Source of the DNA: Poecilobothrus nobilitatus
Lineage: Eukaryota; Arthropoda; Insecta; Diptera; Dolichopodidae
Direction: 5' to 3'
Assembly (NCBI GenBank): GCA_947095535.1
Contig: OX352774.1
Coordinates: 7,378,001 to 7,442,000, forward strand
Length of the DNA: 64,000 nucleotides
The first letter of the stretch is position 1. Each line of letters opens with the position of its first letter. Below are positions 1 through 10,859 of the stretch, one piece after another. Below the pieces are notes generated by a model. The model was not told the DNA's origin. It ran no database searches and worked only from the letters and a program-made list of their open reading frames with translations. Both the position numbers and the translations under genes were made by a program.

Positions 1-429
1 AATTAAAATTTTTAATGAAATATCTTTAAATTAATTTTTCAAAAGTCATCAAATTATAAATTAAAATTTTCAAACTCATATAAATTAAAATGTGATAAAA
101 TGCATTAAACTAAATCTATTTTTTTTTCTTCTCTTTAATTTGCTTTATTATTATTTTAAAATAAAATTTTAATAAAAAAAAATGATTTATGCAAATAACT
201 TCTGCTACTGCATTTAAATGAAATCTTTTAGAAAATAATAATTAAAGGTATTTAATTTGATTTAAAATTATTAAAATTATAAAATTAATTTAAAGATTTA
301 TGAATTTTTTTCTCGTTCATCAACAAAAAAAACAGGAAAAATTAAAAAAAAATGTTCCTAAGAAAATATAGAATAGTTACGTAGTTATGAAAACTGTTAA
401 TATGTGGAACATATTTCGGCCCCTCTGCC
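1..429. other. AT-rich spacer
   Basis: Low-complexity A/T-rich sequence with homopolymer runs. I see no coding signal, RNA gene or recognisable element here. Confidence 0.6.
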
Positions 430-915
430 TAAAAAATTACCAATAAATTGACAAATTTAAGTGAATAGGTGTTCGTTCTCCAATATTCTTGAAAACTTGT
501 GCAATTCTTCGACTTTTACGTAATAGATTATTTATGTGGTTATCCAATGTTCGATTTTCATCAATGATTACACCTAAATATTTATAATTCGGTACTTTTT
601 CTATAAGATAATTATCATATTAGATTGTTATGTTGGTATTTTTTAATTTCATTAACATATATTTATTTTTGCTGGCATTCAAAGTTAATTACAGAATTTT
701 CTTTTAAACCTGTATATGTACCTATCGTTGGTAAAAGCAATGATGATATTATCTAAGTAAATGAAAGCTTTTCAGTACGATACTGATATATAATAGAAAG
801 AAGTTTTCACTATTCAAAGCAACTGAAACCGGCACGCCAAACTTGTTCTGAGAAAAAATCGCACTTCTGATACGGTTTACCAACAATAATGGAAATACTT
901 ATGTAGAAAAGAGTA
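430..915 (-). pseudogene. Decayed LINE reverse transcriptase fragment
   Basis: Read on the minus strand, this stretch gives separate reverse transcriptase blocks of a non-LTR retrotransposon. About 830-900 gives KFGVPVSVALN then FFLLYI, which matches the family's GVPQGS...LLFLLYIND block. About 735-780 gives AFIYLDNIIIAF, which matches the YADD catalytic block with the Asp pair damaged to DN. About 640-690 gives LTLNASKNKYMLMKLK. About 430-590 gives NYKYLGVIIDENRTLDN, the usual YLGV block after the palm. The blocks are in the right order but need at least one frame change and contain stops, so this is a dead copy. The 5' part with endonuclease and the 3' end are not recognisable. The clade (Jockey, R1 or relative) cannot be fixed from so little. 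The frames were read by eye, so the limits are approximate. Confidence 0.72.
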
Positions 916-2118
916 CAGAAGCTTGTAAAGATACATTTAAGTAGTTAGAAAAGCTCTAGATGTTAACATTTATGCCCATATTTATTATTTAAAAAGGAAC
1001 TAAATGAAAAAATAAAAACCAAGACAGGAAATAAGTAGATTTAGACCAAGTAGATAATTTCAAGCCTATACATCAGATCTAAAGGAATATAGGCACAAAG
1101 GTTAGATTAACGTCCCTCTCTAACTTACAACTATTTACTAATTAAATACTTCCTGTAAACAAAATAAAATAAAAATTTCACTTGAATTATTAAATTACTT
1201 ATTTTGTTTTAAGATACTTTTCTTTTCTTTAATAATTTTTTTTGTTCAATAAAAATTTTATTATATTTTCTATTTATTTGCAATAAAATAATTTTGAATA
1301 TCTTTAGACTTATGTCGATAATTTGTGTTTCACCTGAGTAAAAGTAATGAAAAAAACTATAAAAGACTAATGATAATAATAATAATGAAAAAAAAAAAAA
1401 CTTCAGAAGAGAAAAAGAAGTTAATTTTTCAAACGTTTCGTTAATAGAAAAAAAAAATTATTATAAAAAAATGGTTCTCTTTTGTAGTAGGTAGCAGTAG
1501 TCATTTTATTGTATCACTAATGGAACAAAATTCAATTTTTCCATAACCTACAAAGTGATGTTCATTTATTAAATTTTAGAAAATTTTCTTTTGTTTTCAT
1601 TATTTTTGTTTTATTTCTTTCTGATGAAAGGCACTTAAGAATCCATTAAGAAAATTTTTTCTATTTAAAATTTTATTTTACTACTCGAAAAAACAACAAA
1701 AAAATATTTTATAACTTTGTTGGAACAGAAAATTAAATTATCAATTGGTGAAATTCAATCAAATAAAAAAAGATTCAATTAAATTATTTTGGAACATAAT
1801 AAAATGAAAGGAACATAATAAAATGAATTGGTTCATCTGTGAAAAAAAAAAACTGCGTATTATTTAGATAGACAAAATATTATAGAAGTTATCTTATTTT
1901 CTTTTATGAAATTAAAAATTTTTAAGTAGAAAAGACGCATAATATAATATTATATCTTCTATAAATATTACTCCCCTTTTTAGTACATTTTTCAAAAATT
2001 TTTAAAATTTAATTTTTTTTTTATTATTCTATTTTGTCTGTTTGTTATACAACGTTTGAGATAATTTGAAATAATTACATTATAACCATATAACTTATCC
2101 ATTATTTAATAGGTTTAT
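916..2118. other. AT-rich spacer
   Basis: A/T-rich DNA with many poly-A and poly-T runs. The 3' part of the LINE (minus strand) may extend a little into its beginning. No gene or element is recognisable. Confidence 0.55.
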
Positions 2119-2526
2119 GCAGCCAATGGTGTAGTGGTTAAGATACCGGCCTTTAATACGAAAGAACTCGGATTCAAACCCCGTCTGGGTCATAGGTTAA
2201 TAAAAAATAATATAGATTTTGCTTATAATATATAATAATTAGTAGAATATAATTAAATTAAAAATAAGTATAGATATATGTCTTATACATTATAAATAAT
2301 ATAGCTATATAATAAAATAATAATAAATCATAATTCTTGTACAAGATAATAGATGGCGTAGAAATAAAAAAGACGCATCTTAGTCTTGTACAATAGCTGC
2401 AGCCGAGTAATCCACGGTTTAGTGAAATTAATGATGCACGAAACTGAAACTTAGTCAAATATGAATAATAAATGACTTAGTGGATGCCCTATACTCCTTC
2501 ATAGCAGTGGAAAGGGAAAAAAAAAA
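2119..2526 (+). mobile_element. SINE-2, copy 1 (tRNA-headed)
   Basis: A tRNA-like head (about 2119-2190) carries an A-box-like TGGTGTAGTGG and a B-box-like GGATTCAAACCCC about 46 bp apart, as expected of an internal RNA polymerase III promoter. An AT-rich body follows, then a more conserved 3' part with TAATGACTTAGTGGATGC-like sequence, ending in a purine/poly-A tail at about 2511-2526. The same head and tail recur in the next copy (2527-3672) and inverted at 44977-45387. That recurrence is what makes this a SINE rather than a tRNA gene. The head does not fold to a convincing cloverleaf. Confidence 0.72.
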
Positions 2527-3672
2527 TCCAGCCGATGGTGTAGAGGTTAAGATACGGGCCTTGCATAAGAAATGTTTCGGATTCAAACCCCGGCTAGGTA
2601 AAATATATTAATAATAAAAAAATAATAATATAGAATTTTCTTATAATATGTATATAATTATTATAATAATATAATTAAATTATGTAGGCATACATATCTT
2701 ATAAATTATAATCAATACCTATTGTAATCAGAGCTGCAAACCGTACCCGAACCCGAACCCAAAACCGCTTCGGAACAAGCATTTTGATGAACCAGAACCC
2801 GAACCTGAACCCAGTAAAAAATTTGGTTCAGGTTCACCATTTCATTCGCAATCAAATTCAACAATGTTTTTTATTTTAAACTGAGAATAAAAAAAATATA
2901 AAACAAAATTGTAAAATACTTACATAGCCACATATTTGCGTATTGTGTAAGCACACATATTATGTTCAGCAATTTAAATATGCACGTATCAAGTAATATA
3001 CCTACTAGAAATATATACACGTATTATGCTTAGCAATTTAAATATGTACGTACCTAGTAATATACCTACTAGAAATATATGTAAGTAAGTAAATACAACT
3101 ACAAAAATTATTTAGAGAGATAATATTCTACTTCTAATGTGTATTGCTTTTGGTATAGCTAGTCATAGTTTACATATTCCATTCCAAATAGAAAGAAGTA
3201 AAGACAATTTGTTTTTGTTTTTTTCATGTTTCTTCACGAATTTTTTTCTCTATTTCTAATTTCTATGCCTACTATTCACTTGCAAATAAAATAAAGCAAA
3301 AAATATTACTTAAGTAAAATTAATAGATTTTGATTTGCAATCAATAATGCTGCATTTGTTATGTTGATTAAAAAATTTGAACCCGCACCCGAACCCGAAC
3401 CGAACCCACTCAAATTTTCCAGTTCGAACCCGAACATCAACCCAATTTTTTGTGGGTTTGCAGCCCTGATTGTAATATATAATAAAATAATAATAAAACA
3501 TAATTCTTTATACAAGATAATAGATGGTGTAGAAAGAAACCGTCTCATAATCTTATACAATAGCAGCCGAGTAATCGACCGGCTAAGTGAAATTAATGAT
3601 TCCCGAAATAAGAGCAGCGTAGTCAAATATTTATAATTAATGACTTAGTGGATGCTGTATGCTCCTGCAGCT
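2527..3672 (+). mobile_element. SINE-2, copy 2, interrupted by a hAT MITE
   Basis: This copy begins immediately after the A-rich tail of copy 1, so the two are head to tail. The tRNA-like head (A-box-like TGGTGTAGAGG, B-box GGATTCAAACCCC) and AT-rich body run to 2728. The body resumes at 3469 and continues through AGATAATAGATGG and TAATGACTTAGTGGATGC to about 3672. The gap is exactly filled by the nested element at 2729-3468. Without that insertion the copy is about 400 bp, like copy 1. Confidence 0.72.
2729..3468. mobile_element. hAT-type MITE with perfect 8-bp target duplication
   Basis: The ends are CAGAGCTGCAAACC on the left and, read inward from the right, CAGGGCTGCAAACCC, a short terminal inverted repeat of the hAT type. 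The 8 bases attgtaat occur immediately outside both ends (2721-2728 and 3469-3476), a perfect target duplication of the length typical of hAT. Both subterminal regions are rich in GAACCC hexamers (about 2746-2760, 2785-2813 and 3378-3450), which in hAT elements often serve as transposase binding sites. There is no transposase frame, so it is non-autonomous. Small open frames at 3306-3636 are repeat-derived. The 740-bp length and clean duplication suggest a fairly recent insertion. Confidence 0.85.
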
Positions 3673-5239
3673 GTTACAATTGGAGCTGTTTCTGGTTACT
3701 TCAAGCAAGAAGGTACTATATACTATTGCATATTGTAATAATTGTTGTTGGCTAACGCCACTAATAGCAGAATAGTAATAATAACAGCCAAAATCATTGT
3801 TCCCCTGCATAAAGTTACACTCCTCAATTCAAAATTGAACTTATAATACCTGTATAATTTTTAAAGGTCAATATCGTTTTAAAAAATTTCCACTTTTAAA
3901 AAACCTTGGTTTTATACTTACTTGTTTTTACATTTTACCAAATTTTAAAATGACATTTTACTTAATACACAATAGAATTTTTATTTTTTCTTTAAAATTT
4001 ATATAATTTAATTTTTTCTAAAGTATATAATCTTTACCTTTATTAAATTATAAAAACCGAATTTATTTTTTTTCGGATAAAATTTCGTTAAAATTTTTGC
4101 TGTATGAAATATAAAAAATTTCCAAATAATTTGATTTAACTAATAAAAACTCTGCATCTACAAAAATAAAAATAAAATAAAACTAATAAATTTAATATGA
4201 GTAATTTCTAATATAAAAATTTTAGGACATTAATTTATTTTTTTAATTAAATTAATGTTAATAACTAATAAATCAAATATTATTATAATTAAATGAACCG
4301 CTGGGTACTTCAGAAGCTTAAATGAATTTTTCCACAAACATTGTTTCAACCCCTCCGAGTAAAAATTATGACAAAAGTTTTTACTAGCACAATGTTGTAA
4401 CGTCTTATCATACAAGCTGTTTTGATAACGTCAGAACTGTGTAGCAACATTATAAAACAGCTCTAAGAAATGGCAATTCTGTTTCAGTAATACGTCAATC
4501 TTTATCGCCATAATATATCAATCTCCATACGTCAATAATACAGTTCGAGCATTGTTACCACACAAATTACAACTGTGTATCATTACCGTATTATATAACA
4601 GCTGTTTTACATTACAGTAATAACTATGAGACTGCATAACGATTTTATAAAATATGTTGGTATCAAATTTTTCGACATTGTGATCCATAACATTGTTGTC
4701 ACTCTAGGAAAACTATGTAACGGTAAAAACATTATCCGATTAGAATGCATACCAATTAAAATTTTTAGCTTATCTTCTTCTAAACTCCTCACTCTTGATA
4801 AGATTAAACATGATTTTGTTAATCAAAAGTTTGGCATAAACCCAAAAATATGTTTCCCAAACTTTTACTTTAATGCAATTTTTAAGTTTAATTCATTTTC
4901 TTGTCCGTTTATTTTTTGTTTTTGTTATTTTTTCGCGCCGTGGTAACGTTAGTAGTCTCGATCTTTATGTATGTGAACGCTTTGTTTATTTTATATTTAA
5001 ATTGTTCATACTCGATTTTGGCGAGTTATTTAACATTATATCAGTAATTAGTAATTACATAGTTTTGAATGCACGGAATTTATTTTAAAATTAATTTGTT
5101 TGTTGATTTTCAAAATACGAGGTTATAGCGAAAATTTCTTCGGCGGACAAATACGCAGCAGTTTTATTATGCAAAGGAATAGTTTTTCCATGTCAATAAA
5201 ATTCAATAAAATCCACAATGTCATAATGAAAATGTTTAT
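3673..5239. other. Spacer with short repeated motifs
   Basis: AT-rich DNA. About 4380-4710 is less simple and holds repeated short words: CAATGTTGTAACG near the left and its approximate inverse CATAACATTGTTG near 4687, with AACAGCTGTTTT-like palindromes between. That suggests a decayed MITE without clear ends. Open frames of 60-106 codons at 4230-5285 resemble no family I know and have no coding-like composition. Confidence 0.45.
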
Positions 5240-5250
5240 AAAATTCACAA

Positions 5251-5414
5251 GGGGCCTCGATGGCCTAGTAGGTAAGAGCGTATAAAAGTCACTGTAAACA
5301 ACAAGGGAGTCTGGGTTCAGATCCCATACACTTCGTAAGAGTTATTCCCCCTTACAACAATTATAGCCACGGCTGAACAGGAAAGACAGAGAAATGCTTT
5401 AAAAAAAAATAAAA
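5251..5414 (+). mobile_element. SINE-1 copy with target-site duplication
   Basis: Head GGGGCCTCGATGGCCTAGTA contains an A-box-like GGTAAGAGCG. A B-box-like GGGTTCAGATCCC follows at about 5313-5325. A shared body (CGTAAGAGTTATTCCCCC and CTGAACAGGAAAGAC) runs to an A-rich tail. The direct repeat aaaattcacaa flanks it at 5240-5250 and about 5415-5425, the mark of L1-type retrotransposition. Other copies are at 8401, 31665 (inverted), 33716 and a stub at 40926. Confidence 0.82.
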
Positions 5415-5425
5415 AAAATTCACAA

Positions 5426-6282
5426 ACATTACGACTAGCTTATAATTAATATCCCATTTATTTCTAAATTTTCGTTTATAATGACTAATTTTTATCGAGA
5501 AAAATTTTCTTCTTGTATTGTAATTTTTATTAAAACATTAAATAAAATATTAGAGTTTTATAATAATTTTTTTTATAATAATAATTAATAAATAATAAAT
5601 TTATATACGATTTCTAATAAAAAGTTTATAACAATCCTTTTACAATATTAGCGAAATCATTTCAGAGAACTTAGGTTATGCTCATATATCAAAGGAATTT
5701 TATAATTCAATTATTTTTGGTCTTATGAATGCTGATTCGTGGTAAATGCCAATTTCATATTTTTGAGAAAAACTTAAGTACCTGCAAAACCGTACTAAAA
5801 TTTTTTTTTTTTGAATTCTTACTATGTATTTTTGTTGATTGCCTTTGAAACGGGTGCAGTCGAATAGGAAAACATCCACGTATGACATGAATCAAAAATT
5901 ACAGGATGTGGAAGAATTTTCTAGTCTTAATATAAAAAAAACCCGCTTTGATTAAAAAATTTATTAGGATTAAATTTTAATATTAAATTTCAGAATGTAG
6001 AATTTTGGGAACTTTTGGATTTATTGCATTACAAATCATTTAAAATTAGTAGAAAGAACAATGTGACCCCACATTATCTGGGGATATGTAAAAGATATCG
6101 ACAAGACAACAATAGATCTAAAATATTTAACTTATGAAATCCTAAACGTGCTTTAAATAATCTCATTTTACAAAAAAATGGCATATGGTCCAAATTAGCA
6201 TTCATATTATGATGTTTTTTAAAGTCTCTGAAAAGAAACTTACATCCCTTGAGTTTTTAAATGAAAATGAAAAAGAAAAAAA
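5426..6282. other. AT-rich spacer
   Basis: No gene is supported. An interrupted palindrome CCCCA...TGGGG lies near 6066-6082. The minus open frame at 5700-5888 has no recognisable homology. Confidence 0.5.
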
Positions 6283-7558
6283 ACAATGTAGAATGCAAAC
6301 CAACGGTTTTTAAAAGCGCACATTTCCAAAACTCAATACAAACTGTTTAGAAGTGTGACTTACACAAAAATTTGAAAATTTCATGTAATACGAAAAAACG
6401 TGAAAATAAGACATTTTTGAAATTTTGAGGGGCCATAAGTCCGGAATCCTATATAACTAAGGAAAGCGGTTAACACACGTAGAAATATATTATTGAACCT
6501 TTAATTTTCATGTCTTGCCGAAGAAAAATTTGCACAGGTGCCTAAGTTTCAGGTGTCTAAAAATAGCAAATTTTCAATTTTTGAGGCATAATAACTCTTA
6601 AAGAGGAGGTGTTACCAAAAAATTTTCTCAGGAAACTTATACTAATTCTAAAAGTTCTTTCTTGTCTAATTCCTATCTTAAGGGGTGCTGGAGTTATGAA
6701 AAAATAAATTTCATGCAAAATGTGGTTTTCACATAACGGTAAATTTAAATCGTAAATTACAAAATATTACATAATTTTGATATTGTTTTATATAGATAAT
6801 AAAATTTTCGATCTACTGACGGTTTTAGATTGCAAAACTATTACGCGGGGCCTGAGATATATACATCTGAAAATGTGACTTTTTCGCAATTTTGAAGAGC
6901 TGCAACTTTGGAATCCTTTACAACTAAAACAAACCTTTAACACACATTAAAATATATTACTCTAGCTTTAAATTTTATATCTTGCAGAAGTAAAATGTGT
7001 ACAGGTTCCTAAGTTACAGGTGTTTAAAAATAGTAAATTTTCAGTTTTTAAGCCCTAATAGCTCATAAACAGGGGGTGGTCCGAAAAAATTTTCTGAGCA
7101 AACTTATACTAATTCTAAAAGTTATTTCTTGCCTCAAAATTTCAAGCTTCTATCTGGAAGCATGCCGGAGTTATGAAAGTAGAAAAATCATACAAAATTT
7201 GGTTTTCACATAACGGTAAATTTAAATACTAAATTTAAAAAAATTGTATAACAAAGATAAAAGAAATACCTGTCGAAGGACGTTTTCAGATTGAAAAAAT
7301 CTTAAGCAGAACATAAGATGTATGCATTTAAAAATAGGGCTTTTTCAAAGTTTGAGTGGCTGTAGCTCCGAAATGGGAGGGGCTACATGAAAAAGTTGTT
7401 CCACAAAATTATTTTTTTTATGAGACCTACCTATGGTTAAAATTTTTTTTCTCTATCTTTAACGGTGTAGAAATTTTGTAAACAGACGGACGGACGGACG
7501 GACTGAGTGAAACTAATAAGCACATTTTTTCAAAATTTTTTTGGAAATGTGCTAAAAA
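6283..7558 (+). mobile_element. Family A element, two internal units
   Basis: It begins with ACAATGTAGAATGCAAACC, followed by GCGCACATTTCCAAAA, and ends with a (GGAC)n tract (about 7485-7502), AATAAGCACATTTTTTC and GGAAATGTGCTAAAAA. The last 35 bp form a hairpin (AGCACATTT...AAATGTGCT). The same CACATTTCCAAAA word near the left end, inverted relative to the right end, makes a short inverted terminal pair. The body holds two degenerate units of about 460-475 bp starting near 6411 and 6884, each with phrases such as CTCAAAATTTCAGG, GGAGTTATGAAA and TTTTCACATAACGGTAAATT. No protein is encoded. The structure resembles DINE-1/Helentron-associated elements. Confidence 0.8.
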
Positions 7559-8387
7559 ATAAATCCTATATGCAATTTTCTTTTTCGTCAAAAATGAATT
7601 GTGTTTGTAAGAAAAATTTTATATACACAACAACATAAAACAAAGAAAACAAAAAAAAAAAAAATAAGAAATTTTTTTTTTTTCCTTTTTTCTCCGTATA
7701 TGAGAAATTATTCTTCTGTAAATAATACGTTTAACATACAAAGATATAAAAGAAAATTACTTTAGAAAATATAACTAGAAAGAAAATGAAACAAAATAAT
7801 ATTTAATCAAAAGTTTTTTTTTTTTTTTCTGTCTTGTGTCGATAAAAATCACCGATTTGTAAAAATTCTTGAAAAAAAAAAATTGCATCAAACCTATTAT
7901 AACATTACATGGTATACAAAAATATGGGAAACGGGAAAAAAATACAATCTCATATCATCAAAGTTATATATTAATATATTGAATAAAAAGAAGAGTTAAA
8001 AGAAAAAAAATTGTACATAAGTATATGAGAAATTAAATTATAAACACACGCAAGGTTTATATTGTAATTTGTAAGGTTTTATTATATAATATATTAGATT
8101 ATAATAATTGGTCTTTCTATTAAATATTTTTAAAGTTAATTTAATTCAAAAAAAAAACTCAATTTTCTAAGAAAGAACTATTAATAAGACTTAAAAGCTT
8201 TCAGAAAGAAAATAAAAAATAAAACTTTTAAATTATAAGTTTGCAACTAGCTTAAAAGGAAAAATAACAAGGTTAAATATAAAACAAAGAGTTTTAAAAA
8301 CACACATTTCCAAAAAATTAGTTTTTATCTGCAAAATATTTTTTTTAATTTGTTTCTGTACAGAAAATTGGGAACGAAAATTAAGAT
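7559..8387. other. AT-rich spacer
   Basis: Long poly-A and poly-T runs. Nothing recognisable. Confidence 0.55.
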
Positions 8388-8590
8388 ATTTTCTTTTCAA
8401 GGGCCTCGGTGGCTTAATGGGTGAGAGCGCATAAAATACGTTGTAAACACCGGGTTCGAAACCCACACACGTCGTAAGAGTTATTCCCCCTTACGACATT
8501 TGCAGCCACGCCTGAAAAGGAAAGACTGTGTAATTTCCTTGTCACATTTATGCGGCAGAGAAATACATTAAAAAAAAATTTTCTTTTCAA
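8388..8590 (+). mobile_element. SINE-1 copy flanked by 13-bp target duplication
   Basis: The SINE occupies 8401-8577. Its tRNA-like head has a good A box (TGGCTTAATGGG) and a canonical B box (GGTTCGAAACC, about 8453-8463). The body carries CGTCGTAAGAGTTATTCC, the shared AAGGAAAGACTGTG word, and TTGTCACATTTATG before the A-rich tail. The direct repeat attttcttttcaa is perfect on both sides (8388-8400 and 8578-8590). This is the best preserved SINE-1 copy in the window and gives the family's full length as about 177 bp. Two open frames on the minus strand here are only the SINE read backwards. Confidence 0.88.
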
Positions 8591-8739
8591 TGGCTGTATC
8601 AATGTGAAACTTATTTTCCTTCTGTTCGTATCAATAGATCGTATTCGTCTTTAATCTAGAATCGTTTCCATAACTTTTGTTAACGTAGTTCTGCTTGTTT
8701 CAGTTATGCCTAAGCATCCCTGACACTCAAAGTTTTAAT

Positions 8740-9420
8740 GTATCTTTTATTTTCGAACTGATCACCAAACCATGAATCCGTATGCTATCATAGGTCTTAT
8801 AACACACATATATATAATACATAATTCCTTGTGGAAGGTCCCAGATTTTATCTAATGCATTTCTATATCCACATAATGCTCTTATTACTTTTCCTTTCTG
8901 TACGTAAATGTGTTTACTTCATTTAAATTCTTCGTCATCTAGCTAAACCTCTATAGGTATTTTACGATTTTGGCAATATTTCTAGTAGTTGAATCTTTGG
9001 TGATCTAGTAGTTGATACTTCTCTTTTGATGTTGCACAGGCATAAATATATATAAATATTTTTTTCGGGATTTTATTTTAGACCGTTCTCTTGTGCCCAT
9101 TCTGTTGTGTTTTATAGCCATTTTACTGTTATAAGTATTACAACGTGATCTGTGTAACAGATTACAACATAGATTCGGTTCATGATAACAGCAGGCTTTA
9201 GAATCCCCATGAAACAAACGTTTTATATTATATTTTCGGTTTTTATTACTGTTAATGGCGCCTCGAATATTCACGAAATAATCTATAATTACTTTCCCTT
9301 TTTTCCTTCTTCTATTGTGTGAACTACATCGTATAAGGCGTTATCTGTCGATTTTCCTTTAATGTCTGCATGTTGATGTATTAATAGTCTTGGCTCTGGT
9401 TTTCAGTTCCTTTTTATTTC
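8740..9420 (-). pseudogene. Degenerate R1/Jockey-like LINE reverse transcriptase
   Basis: Minus-strand translation in shifting frames gives an ordered series of blocks. About 9285-9385 gives IKGKSTDNALYDVVHTIEEG then VIIDYFVNIRGAIN, matching the family blocks F..GKST..AL..V and LD..GAF(N). About 9080-9145 gives HVVILITVKWL then TTEWAQENGL, matching the block after the catalytic aspartates (ADDxVIL) and TTEWCxENGL. About 9030 gives KREVS. About 8780-8880 gives NLGPSTRNYVLYIYVCYKTY, matching W.LSPR...WIY...RP. Order and spacing fit an R1-type element. Stops and frameshifts are frequent, so it is long dead. The 89-codon minus open frame at 9005-9274 is mostly out of the ancestral frame. Limits are approximate. 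Confidence 0.72.
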
Positions 9421-10859
9421 TGTAGTATATAAAGCTATGGTCATCTCATTGTAATTTATTATTTTTATATAACTTGTCATAATATATAATATACATGATC
9501 CATGTTCAATGATAAATACAAAATATGATGTGACATATCTTGAAGACAATCTAAGCATAAGCCATTTTGGAGAGATTGATAAAATTGTATTAAAAATAAT
9601 TTTTCAAAGGGTGAACATAATTTCTGACAAAGATACACTGATAAAGAATACAAAGATATTCTTACATAAAAATGTTTGAGTAAAAACAAAAAAAAAAATT
9701 GTTTTGGAAATGTCAAAAGATAAAATTGGATATAAATTCACCAAAGGATAATAATATTTGTATAAGTACTAAATAAAATGTAGGATAAATTACAACTTTA
9801 CTTTCATATACTTCAATAAAGGCAATTAAACAGTATAATATCCGTTGTAAAGTTAGAAAAATATTATCAGAACATTGTAGCCATATGTTTTTTTTTTTGA
9901 TAAGTTCTAAATTCGAAAAATCTTTTAAATCTTACAATATTTCAATATGTAACCGCCTTTCTTATGTTACCCCTTTGAACTTTGAATTAAAATTAAAATT
10001 AATCTTACATATTATTATTATAATAAAGTATGTAGGTGCATTGTATAACAATTATATTAATTAGGTTCCTTCAAAACGTATTTTGTACTTTAAAAAGATT
10101 TGAAATCGCTATCTTTTTAATCATAAAAATTAGGTCACTGTTAATAAATTTCTCTGCCTATATATTAAAAAAAAAAAATGATGAGATGAAAATGTTTTTG
10201 TTTTTAAAGTTTAACAATTAAGTTTTCAAACAAAAAACTGTTTTTCTTATTTTGAAGAGGACAAAAAATAAAATTAAAAACTTTAAAACAAGTCCCATTA
10301 CTTTTTGGTGTTTAAACTTGAAGGCGCAGCTTTCATTCATTCTACTTTTCTTTTTATTTTATATAGGATTTTCTATAGTTAAATTAAAATTTCACACTTT
10401 TAAAAAGTACCTACCTATTATTTTATTTAGGCTTTTGTTTAGTCTAATGTCAACCACAATTTAAATTAATTTTCCAACCATATAATGTATTACTATAAAG
10501 TTTAGTATTAATATGTTGCTAATTAAAAGAATCTTAACGGTCATAGATTCATTTAAAATAAGGAACTCTCTAAAAATAAAAAAAAATCTTTGAGCTCATA
10601 TTAGTAAAATAGGTCTAATTAAAAGACTTGAAAAACTCTTTTACAAATAGCTATACTTGAGTTATAATATACCAGGAAAAGATATTGTGTATGTAGGATT
10701 GTAATGTTTTAATGACATAATTCCAATGTAAGTTTTACCCTTACAAATCATTCCTCAACAAACATTACAAAATATAAATAAAAAGAGAAAAGCTGATATA
10801 CCCACACCCACACCTTAAAAGGGTGTTTTTATTTTTAATACTTTTTAATACTTGCGTAA
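9421..10859. other. AT-rich spacer
   Basis: No recognisable gene or element. Plus frames at 10036-10464 and a minus frame at 9477-9716 are rich in F, I, K and N, as expected of AT-rich noise. Confidence 0.5.

Noticed and set aside
2119..2195. Functional tRNA gene
   Set aside because: A and B box-like words are present, but no clean acceptor stem or anticodon arm. The head recurs attached to the same body, so it is a SINE.
3306..3636. 91- and 106-codon frames with PEPEPNP-like repeats
   Set aside because: They read the GAACCC subterminal repeats of the hAT MITE and the adjoining SINE.
4626..4946. 106-codon plus frame as a host gene
   Set aside because: No recognisable domain, AT-driven composition, overlapping frames on both strands. 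Not supportable from sequence alone.
8401..8480. Functional tRNA gene
   Set aside because: Good A and B boxes, but the copy has a SINE body, an A tail and target duplications.
9005..9274. 89-codon minus frame as a small cysteine-rich protein gene
   Set aside because: It lies inside the R1-like LINE fossil, mostly in a non-ancestral frame.
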